Assembly (NCBI GenBank): GCA_947003675.1
Contig: CAMQPJ010000113.1
Span: 1-5,218, forward strand
Source: an uncultured Collinsella sp.
Lineage (GTDB): Bacteria; Actinomycetota; Coriobacteriia; Coriobacteriales; Coriobacteriaceae
Length of the DNA stretch: 5,218 bases
Direction of reading: 5' to 3'
Shown here: piece by piece, positions 1-4,176 of the stretch
Layout of the letters: each line of letters begins with the position of its first letter
How positions within the stretch are numbered: position 1 is the stretch's first letter
Translations under genes and position numbers: made by a program
The notes under the pieces: generated by a model
What the model saw: the letters and a program-made list of their open reading frames with translations, nothing else
Told to the model about the DNA's origin: nothing
Databases searched by the model: none

Positions 1-44
1 CGCGACGAGGTCGTATCGACCGTCGTGTCAACGGAATCGGACAT
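1..44 (-). CDS. pstA: Phosphate ABC transporter permease PstA, N-terminal fragment (cut by window edge)
   Basis: Only the first 14 codons and two bases are visible; they read MSDSVDTTVDTTSS, a polar, Ser/Thr/Asp-rich cytoplasmic N-terminus with no membrane segment yet. The ATG lies 3 bp after the pstC stop codon. A purine-rich Shine-Dalgarno (AGAGGGGG) formed by the last codons of pstC lies about 6 bp upstream of it. Identity as PstA, the second membrane permease of the phosphate importer, is inferred from position: pstS-pstC-pstA-pstB is the conserved gene order. Nothing in the 14 residues themselves proves it, so another pst gene such as pstB would be possible but less likely. The short intergenic distance suggests co-transcription and coupled translation with pstC. 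Confidence 0.75.
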   Translation of the reverse strand, partial: MSDSVDTTVDTTSS

Positions 45-47
45 AGC

Positions 48-980
48 CTACCCCCTCTTCTTGGAAATCAGGCGGACGATACCCACCAGTGCAGCGGAGA
101 TGATAAACAGGACAACGCCCATGCCGAACAGAGCCGAGCGGTGCAGGCCCGAGGAATAACTCATGTCGAGCGCAATCTGACTCGTGAGCGTCGAGATGGG
201 GCTCGAGATGCTATCCGGAATGACCGGGGCGTTGCCCACGACCATCAGCACGGCCATGGTCTCACCGATGGCACGCCCCATACCCAAGACAATCGCATCG
301 ACAATGCCCAGCTTGGCTGCAGGAAGCACGACCTTGTAGATGGTCTGCCACTTGGTGGCACCCATGGCATAGGACGCCTCGCGAATGCCCATGGGAATGG
401 AATTGAGGGCATCTATGGTGAGCGTGGTGATGGTAGGGACGATCATGATGGCGAGCACGAACCACGCCGTCAGTGCGCCAAATCCAAGGCCGCCGGTCAG
501 CTGGGCGATAAACGGGCGGATGATGATCATGCCGAAGAAGCCGTAGATGATGGAGGGGATGCCCGCCAGCAGGTCGACAGCGGGGCTAATGAGCCTGCGC
601 ACGCGCTTGCTGGCGATCTCGACCAGATACACGGCTGTGCCCACACCCAACGGCACGCCCATGGCAAGGGCACCGACCGTCACCAGGCCAGAGCCCGCCA
701 GCAGCGACATGATGCCGTAGTGACCCTCAGAGGGCGCCCACGTAAAGCTAAAGAAGTCCACCAGACCGATGTCGGTAAAGACCGGCAGCGCCGAGTACGT
801 GGTAAAGACAAAGATCAGGATGACGGTGACGACCGCCAAGAACGCGCAGGCAAAGAAGATCCACTGCAGCGCCTTCTCCTTAAGATAGGTGCTGCGTGAC
901 ACCAACGCCAACTCACGCTTTTTGGGCACCTGCGCCTCATGCTCAATCTGGGGGGTTTCCTGTGCTTCCACGCTACTCAC
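48..980 (-). CDS. pstC: Phosphate ABC transporter permease PstC
   Basis: PstC is one of the two inner-membrane permeases that, with PstA, form the channel through which phosphate delivered by PstS is moved at the expense of ATP hydrolysis by PstB. The 310-residue product has the expected length. It has a polar cytoplasmic N-terminus of about 38 residues, a first membrane segment at about 40-62, an extracytoplasmic loop, then further hydrophobic segments at about 95-120, 133-155, 168-190, 228-250 and 283-304. The family motif GIPSIIYGFFG is at 140-150. The permease EAA loop, which contacts the ATPase, is at 201-220 (EASYAMGA then I and LP). GTG at 980 is taken as the start because GGAAAGGGGA precedes it, giving an 8-bp overlap with pstS. 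A second in-frame GTG at 971 (codon 4) has better spacing to AGGGG and would lie 1 bp after the pstS stop. The stop is TAG. Confidence 0.96.
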   Translation of the reverse strand: MSSVEAQETPQIEHEAQVPKKRELALVSRSTYLKEKALQWIFFACAFLAVVTVILIFVFTTYSALPVFTDIGLVDFFSFTWAPSEGHYGIMSLLAGSGLVTVGALAMGVPLGVGTAVYLVEIASKRVRRLISPAVDLLAGIPSIIYGFFGMIIIRPFIAQLTGGLGFGALTAWFVLAIMIVPTITTLTIDALNSIPMGIREASYAMGATKWQTIYKVVLPAAKLGIVDAIVLGMGRAIGETMAVLMVVGNAPVIPDSISSPISTLTSQIALDMSYSSGLHRSALFGMGVVLFIISAALVGIVRLISKKRG

Positions 981-1809
981 TCCCCTTTCCGTCGTTGGTG
1001 ACGGGAATAAAGCCCGCCTCGCGAATCTGCTTGTCCATCTTCTCGGATGTCACATAGTCAATGTAGTCCTGCGCCTGCTGCGAAGGCGTACCCTTCACAA
1101 AGAAGTAAAGGTCACGCGAGATGGGATAGCCGCCACTTGCGACCGTCTTCTCGGATGCCTCGACATGGTTGACTGAAACGGCCTTAACCGAGGTCTTGGC
1201 GTTGAGGCTCTCGACAAAACCCAGCGAGATGTAGCCAATAGCGCCACGTGAGCGGGATACGACATCGCGTACCTGGCCCGTACCCGAAAGAACAGCCGAG
1301 CGGCGATCGAACGGCGCGCCGTCCATCACGATAGTGCGGAAGGCCTCGCGCGTACCGGACGCCTCGTCGCGGTTGATAACCTGAATCTTCAGGTCCTCTC
1401 CGCCGACTTCTTTCCAGTTGGTGATCTTGCCGGCGTAAATATCGCGGAGCTGCTCGGTCGAGAGATTGTCGACCGGGTTGTCGTCGTTCACGATGACTGC
1501 AATGCCGTCGTGTGCGATAACGATAGGCGTCAGGCCCAAATCCTGCTCGTCGGCATTGAGGCCACGAGACGAGCTGGCGATGTCGGCGGTGCCGGCGCTA
1601 ACAGCTTCGATGCCAGCAGATGAGCCAAGGCCGGAGACGAGCACGTCGATGCCGGTCTCTTCCTTAAAGCCCTCGGCCGCAATCTCGGCAATGGGAAGGC
1701 AGGTGGTCGAGCCGGCCACGGTAATAGAAGACGTAGAAGATCCCGAGGAGCAGGCGCACAGCGTGAGCGCGAGCACTGCTGCACTCAGGACCGATGCGAT
1801 CTTTCTCAT
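973..1809 (-). CDS. pstS: Phosphate-binding lipoprotein PstS
   Basis: PstS is the extracytoplasmic receptor that captures inorganic phosphate and hands it to PstC/PstA. The 278-residue product starts MRKIASVLS and has a short lipoprotein signal peptide. The best lipobox is LCAC with the lipidated cysteine at residue 20; Cys18 fits less well. A Ser/Gly/Thr-rich linker follows to about residue 29. Phosphate-binding elements are visible: GSTT at 33-36, the ASSSR stretch at 78-82, and the RDEASGT loop at 147-153, where Arg and Ser-Gly-Thr contact phosphate. The family segment STEQLRDIYAGKITNWKEVGG spans 117-137. The ATG at 1809 overlaps the pgeF stop as ATGA, and no clear Shine-Dalgarno precedes it, so translation probably depends on ribosomes finishing pgeF. 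The frame stays open upstream to 2001, but that part overlaps pgeF and would hide the signal peptide. The stop is TAG. Confidence 0.96.
   Translation of the reverse strand: MRKIASVLSAAVLALTLCACSSGSSTSSITVAGSTTCLPIAEIAAEGFKEETGIDVLVSGLGSSAGIEAVSAGTADIASSSRGLNADEQDLGLTPIVIAHDGIAVIVNDDNPVDNLSTEQLRDIYAGKITNWKEVGGEDLKIQVINRDEASGTREAFRTIVMDGAPFDRRSAVLSGTGQVRDVVSRSRGAIGYISLGFVESLNAKTSVKAVSVNHVEASEKTVASGGYPISRDLYFFVKGTPSQQAQDYIDYVTSEKMDKQIREAGFIPVTNDGKGSE
981..990 (-). promoter_or_regulatory. Shine-Dalgarno of pstC, inside the 3' end of pstS
   Basis: The minus strand reads GGAAAGGGGA directly before GTG at 980. AGGGG is only one base from this GTG but about 10 bases from the second in-frame GTG at 971. 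GGAAAGG is about three bases from the first GTG. The site therefore leaves the pstC start ambiguous by three codons. Because it lies inside pstS coding sequence, it suggests coupled translation. Confidence 0.6.
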
Positions 1810-2606
1810 AGCATCACGCCGATCGCAGCATGGCGCCCACAGGTCCCGCCCTCGTTGCGATAGGAATAAAAGCGGTCGTTTTGACGCACGGTGGAAAGTT
1901 TGGTGTCCACAATGCCATTCACATCGACACCGGCATCCACCAGCGCCTCGCGAATGGCGGCGGAAAGATCGAGCATACGGGAAGCGGTAGCATCGATGCA
2001 CGCGAACTCGGCGGCAAAGCGATCCATAAGTTCTTGGGACACCTCATACTCGTCGCCCAGGATATGGGGCCCAATATAAGCAGAGATGTCCTCCGGCGTG
2101 CAGCCAGCCGCCTCGCAGAGTGCTTGGCAGGCCTTGGCGGAAATGCGTGCAATCGTGCCCTTCCAGCCAGAATGCACCACGGCAAAGCCGCCGGGAGCCA
2201 CCAGCACCACGGGAACACAATCGGCAAAGCAGAGCATCACGGGCACCTTATGCGCCGTGCAGACGAGGGCATCACAGCCCTCGGCAATCTGCTCACGAAT
2301 GTTCTCGAGATCTTCGGCGCCGTTCGAGGTCACCGTCACGACATGGTCACCGTGTACTTGATTGGGGACAAGCAAGTTGTGCTCGCACTCGGCGGCACCC
2401 ATGGCCTCGAGTACGCGGCGACGATTTTCTTGAACGGTAAAGGGGTCATCGCCAACATGCGAGCCCAGATTGAGCGAGGAGTACGCATCTTCGGAAACGC
2501 CACCGGTGCGCTCGGTAAAGGCAAAGCGGACATCGTGCGTCGCGCCCTCTACCAACGTAACTCCATCATGGTCGACACGCGAAACGTTGTCCGCACGTGC
2601 TGCCAT
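1806..2606 (-). CDS. pgeF: Peptidoglycan editing factor PgeF (YfiH/YlmD, multicopper-polyphenol-oxidase-like family)
   Basis: This is a cytoplasmic enzyme of the YfiH/YlmD (DUF152, 'laccase-domain') family. E. coli members remove wrongly incorporated L-serine from peptidoglycan precursors, and other members have purine-nucleoside activities. The 266-residue product has normal length. It shows the metal/active-site motifs in order: QVHG at 83-86 (His85), ADC at 128-130 (Cys130) and HSGWKG at 145-150 (His145). IGP at 178-180 and the C-terminal FYSYRNEGGTCGRHA at 246-260 also fit the family. The start at 2606 is chosen because TAGGAGG lies seven bases upstream; the longer open frame to 2804 crosses the hairpins and the ftsZ terminator. 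The stop TGA overlaps the pstS ATG. In many bacteria this gene follows ftsZ, often with ylmE and sepF; here the next gene is pstS. Substrate in this organism is not shown by the sequence. Confidence 0.93.
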   Translation of the reverse strand: MAARADNVSRVDHDGVTLVEGATHDVRFAFTERTGGVSEDAYSSLNLGSHVGDDPFTVQENRRRVLEAMGAAECEHNLLVPNQVHGDHVVTVTSNGAEDLENIREQIAEGCDALVCTAHKVPVMLCFADCVPVVLVAPGGFAVVHSGWKGTIARISAKACQALCEAAGCTPEDISAYIGPHILGDEYEVSQELMDRFAAEFACIDATASRMLDLSAAIREALVDAGVDVNGIVDTKLSTVRQNDRFYSYRNEGGTCGRHAAIGVML

Positions 2607-2613
2607 ACTAAAG

Positions 2614-2620
2614 CCTCCTA
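2614..2620 (-). promoter_or_regulatory. Shine-Dalgarno of pgeF
   Basis: The minus strand reads TAGGAGG, then seven bases, then ATG at 2606. This near-perfect site fixes the pgeF start and rules out the in-frame upstream extension as the main start. Confidence 0.85.
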
Positions 2621-2634
2621 ATAACACAAGTATC

Positions 2635-2670
2635 GCGGCGAAGCCGCAGCAGTCCGTGTCATACGGCTGC
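2635..2670 (-). other. Two adjacent hairpins in the pgeF-pst leader
   Basis: On the minus strand, the first inverted repeat (2670-2649) pairs GCAGCCGT with ACGGACTGC around a five-base loop, with one bulged A. It is followed after one base by GCGGC-TTC-GCCGC (2647-2635), a 5-bp stem with a three-base loop. Neither is followed by a T-run, so they are not classic terminators. They sit between any upstream promoter and the pgeF Shine-Dalgarno, and could protect the mRNA 5' end or affect translation. That role is inference. Confidence 0.45.
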
Positions 2671-2684
2671 CATACTTCTTTAAA

Positions 2685-2690
2685 AGGATA
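2685..2690 (-). promoter_or_regulatory. Weak candidate -10 box for the pgeF-pst unit
   Basis: The minus strand reads TATCCT, four of six matches to TATAAT, 19 bp downstream of the paired TTACGTT repeats. There is no good -35 at normal spacing, which would suit an activator-dependent promoter. The next sequence, TTTTAAAG, is also AT-rich, so the exact -10 is uncertain. Confidence 0.25.
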
Positions 2691-2709
2691 CCCGCAGCGG
2701 TAGGGACCA

Positions 2710-2727
2710 AACGTAAAGGGAACGTAA
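2710..2727 (-). promoter_or_regulatory. Pho-box-like direct repeat upstream of pgeF-pstSCA
   Basis: The minus strand carries TTACGTT twice (2727-2721 and 2716-2710) separated by CCCT, a repeat period of exactly 11 bp. Response regulators of the PhoB/PhoP type bind direct repeats of about 7 bp spaced 11 bp apart, one per helical turn. The position between the ftsZ terminator and the first gene of a unit encoding the phosphate transporter is where such a site would be expected. The motif itself differs from the E. coli and Bacillus consensus sequences, so the assignment rests on spacing and context. Confidence 0.45.
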
Positions 2728-2760
2728 GGAGATTGGAGGCTTTCGTTTACAAAGGCGAAA

Positions 2761-2800
2761 CACAACAAAAAAGGGGCGCGCCCAATCGGACGCACCCCTT
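2761..2800 (-). terminator. Strong intrinsic terminator of ftsZ
   Basis: Starting 22 bp after the ftsZ stop, the minus strand forms a 13-bp stem with two G-U pairs and no mismatches: AAGGGGTGCGTCC (2800-2788), loop GATT (2787-2784), GGGCGCGCCCCTT (2783-2771). The run TTTTTT (2772-2767, two bases inside the stem) follows, then GTTGTG. This is a textbook Rho-independent terminator for ftsZ transcripts. In the other direction the stem is followed by GCAAG rather than T residues, so it is probably one-way. Confidence 0.93.
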
Positions 2801-2822
2801 GCAAGTCGTTGAGAAAAACGAA

Positions 2823-3977
2823 CTAGAAGCTGCCGCGCTTAAGGAAATCGGGAAGCTCGAACTGGTCGTTACCAAAGTTGGGGAGCTCGGTACCGCCAAC
2901 GTTGCGAGTCGGGGCAGCCTGAGCGGGGCTGGCAGCCGGAGCGGTGCGCTGCGGCTCGGCAGAAGCGGCGGCCTTGCTCTGGGACTGCTGAGCAGCGAAG
3001 AGCTCGTCCTGACGGTTGACGTTGGAGTCGGAGAAGCCCGTAGCGATAACGGTGATGCGCACCTGGTCGCCCAGGGACTCGTCAACAACGGTACCGAAGA
3101 TGATGTTGGCCTCAGGGTCGACGGCATTGGCGACAACGTCGGCGGCGTCGCTGATCTCCTGGATGCCCAGGTCCTTGGAGCCGGCGATGGAAAGCAGGAC
3201 GCGCGTGGCGCCATCGATGGAGCTCTCGAGCAGCGGACTGGAGATAGCCTGCTGGGCAGCGTCGACGGCACGGGTGTCCCCAGAAGCGGTACCGATACCC
3301 ATCATGGCGGTACCAGCCTGCTTCATGATGGTCTTAACATCGGCGAAGTCCAGGTTGATGATACCCGGGACGGTGATGAGGTCGGTGATGCCCTGGGTGC
3401 CCTGGGAAAGGACGCCATCGGCAATCGCGAACGCCTCGAGCATCGTGGTCTTCTTCTCGGCGATGTCGAGCAGCTTGTCGTTAGGGATAACGATCATGGT
3501 GTCGACGCAATCGGAGAGGGTCTTGATGCCCTCCTCGGCGCTCTTCTTGCGCTTGCGGCCCTCGAAGGTGAAGGGCTTGGTCACGACGGCGACGGTCAGC
3601 GCGCCGACCTCGTTCATCGCGATATCGGCAACGATGGGAGCGGCGCCGGTACCGGTGCCACCGCCCTCGCCGCAGGTGATGAACACCATGTCGGCGCCAG
3701 CGAGCGCCTCGGCGATATCGTCGCGGGACTCATCGGCAGCCTTGCGGCCAACCTCGGGGTTGGCGCCGGCGCCCAGGCCGCGGGTAAGGTCGGTGCCGAT
3801 GTGCACCTTGATATCGGCATCAGAGATCGCGAGCGCCTGAGCATCGGTGTTGATGGCAACAAACTCGACGCCGCGGATGCCCTCTTCGATCATTCGATTG
3901 ACCGCGTTGGTACCGCCGCCGCCGACGCCGACCACCTTAATGACGGCAAGGTAGTTGTTGATCTCTGTCTCGTGCAT
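2823..3977 (-). CDS. ftsZ: Cell division protein FtsZ
   Basis: FtsZ is the tubulin-like GTPase that polymerises into the midcell Z-ring and organises the divisome. The 384-residue product has the normal length. The GTPase domain begins with [13 protein letters not shown] at 17-29; the tubulin signature GGGTGTG is at 105-111; the T7 catalytic loop NLDFAD is at 208-213 with its Asn and two Asp residues intact. The C-terminal globular domain runs to about 315. A linker rich in Ala, Pro and Gln (about 315-370) follows, and then the conserved tail FELPDFLKR (373-381) that binds partner proteins. Residue 102 is Cys (TCGEGGG) where many FtsZ proteins have Ala. The ATG at 3977 has GGAGG six bases upstream; an in-frame ATG at 4007 lacks such a site and would overlap this Shine-Dalgarno. 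The gene stands between a long leader and its own terminator, so it can be transcribed alone. Confidence 0.98.
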   Translation of the reverse strand: MHETEINNYLAVIKVVGVGGGGTNAVNRMIEEGIRGVEFVAINTDAQALAISDADIKVHIGTDLTRGLGAGANPEVGRKAADESRDDIAEALAGADMVFITCGEGGGTGTGAAPIVADIAMNEVGALTVAVVTKPFTFEGRKRKKSAEEGIKTLSDCVDTMIVIPNDKLLDIAEKKTTMLEAFAIADGVLSQGTQGITDLITVPGIINLDFADVKTIMKQAGTAMMGIGTASGDTRAVDAAQQAISSPLLESSIDGATRVLLSIAGSKDLGIQEISDAADVVANAVDPEANIIFGTVVDESLGDQVRITVIATGFSDSNVNRQDELFAAQQSQSKAAASAEPQRTAPAASPAQAAPTRNVGGTELPNFGNDQFELPDFLKRGSF

Positions 3978-3983
3978 GTCGGT

Positions 3984-3988
3984 CCTCC
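3984..3988 (-). promoter_or_regulatory. Shine-Dalgarno of ftsZ
   Basis: The minus strand reads CGGAGGACCGAC before ATG at 3977. GGAGG at six-base spacing selects this start over the in-frame ATG ten codons upstream. Confidence 0.85.
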
Positions 3989-4030
3989 GAACAAAGGTTA
4001 TAGCCATAGCATGGGTTGACCCCTGCGCAC

Positions 4031-4059
4031 ATTAACCTTCAGGTTGAAAGTAAATGCAA
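4031..4059 (-). promoter_or_regulatory. Candidate ftsZ promoter with embedded palindrome
   Basis: On the minus strand TTGCAT (4059-4054) and GTTAAT (4036-4031) are separated by 17 bp, giving modest matches to -35 (three of six) and -10 (four of six). The spacer and -10 contain the inverted repeat TCAACCT-GA-AGGTTAA (4047-4032; seven pairs, one of them G-T), which has the form of a protein operator. Transcription from here would give an untranslated leader of roughly 45 bases. Other CATAAT hexamers nearby (4089-4084 and 4076-4071) could serve as -10 boxes instead, so the promoter position is tentative. Confidence 0.35.
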
Positions 4060-4098
4060 AGGTAAACCGTATTATGTTTGCACATTATGAACGTATCA

Positions 4099-4112
4099 GT
4101 CAAATAATTGAC
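4099..4112. promoter_or_regulatory. Inverted repeat GTCAA-N4-TTGAC in the ftsZ leader
   Basis: A perfect 5-bp inverted repeat with a four-base AT centre (GTCAAATAATTGAC) lies 122 bp before the ftsZ start in the most AT-rich part of the leader. Its compact form suits a dimeric DNA-binding protein better than an RNA hairpin. TTGACT on the minus strand also resembles a -35 box, but the nearest good -10 (CATAAT) is 21 bp away, which is too far. Confidence 0.35.
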
Positions 4113-4135
4113 CGTGAAAACCAAACAAACCAGAT

Positions 4136-4170
4136 AAACGGCGTGGTATGGCCCCTCAACAAAGCCGTTT
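4136..4170 (-). other. Weak inverted repeat just after ftsQ
   Basis: On the minus strand AAACGGC (4170-4164) can pair with GCCGTTT (4142-4136) around a 21-base loop, starting seven bases past the ftsQ stop. The downstream sequence ATCTGGTTTGTTTGG is T-rich but has no continuous T-run. It could be a poor terminator or attenuator that lowers read-through from ftsQ into ftsZ. The long unpaired loop makes this doubtful. Confidence 0.25.
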
Positions 4171-4176
4171 AGGATG

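Noticed and set aside
141..899. Plus-strand open frame of 252 codons opposite pstC
   Set aside because: It has an extreme Arg/His/Asp/Gln composition typical of antisense translation of a membrane protein gene.
1810..2001. 64-codon in-frame upstream extension of pstS
   Set aside because: It overlaps pgeF, is Arg/Cys-rich, and would bury the lipoprotein signal peptide that begins at the ATG at 1809.
1830..2621. Plus-strand open frame of 263 codons opposite pgeF
   Set aside because: It mirrors pgeF, is rich in His and Gly as expected of antisense translation, and has no recognisable domain.
2607..2804. 66-codon in-frame upstream extension of pgeF
   Set aside because: It crosses the ftsZ terminator and the leader hairpins, while a near-perfect Shine-Dalgarno marks ATG at 2606.
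2733..4019. Long plus-strand open frame of 428 codons opposite ftsZ
   Set aside because: It is the antisense shadow of a highly conserved gene with strong codon bias. Its product is Gly/Val/Asp-rich without recognisable domains, and ftsZ on the other strand explains the sequence fully.
4099..4112. TTGACT as a -35 box of a consensus ftsZ promoter
   Set aside because: The nearest good -10 hexamer downstream (CATAAT) is 21 bp away, outside the normal 16-18 bp spacing; the element is kept only as an inverted repeat.
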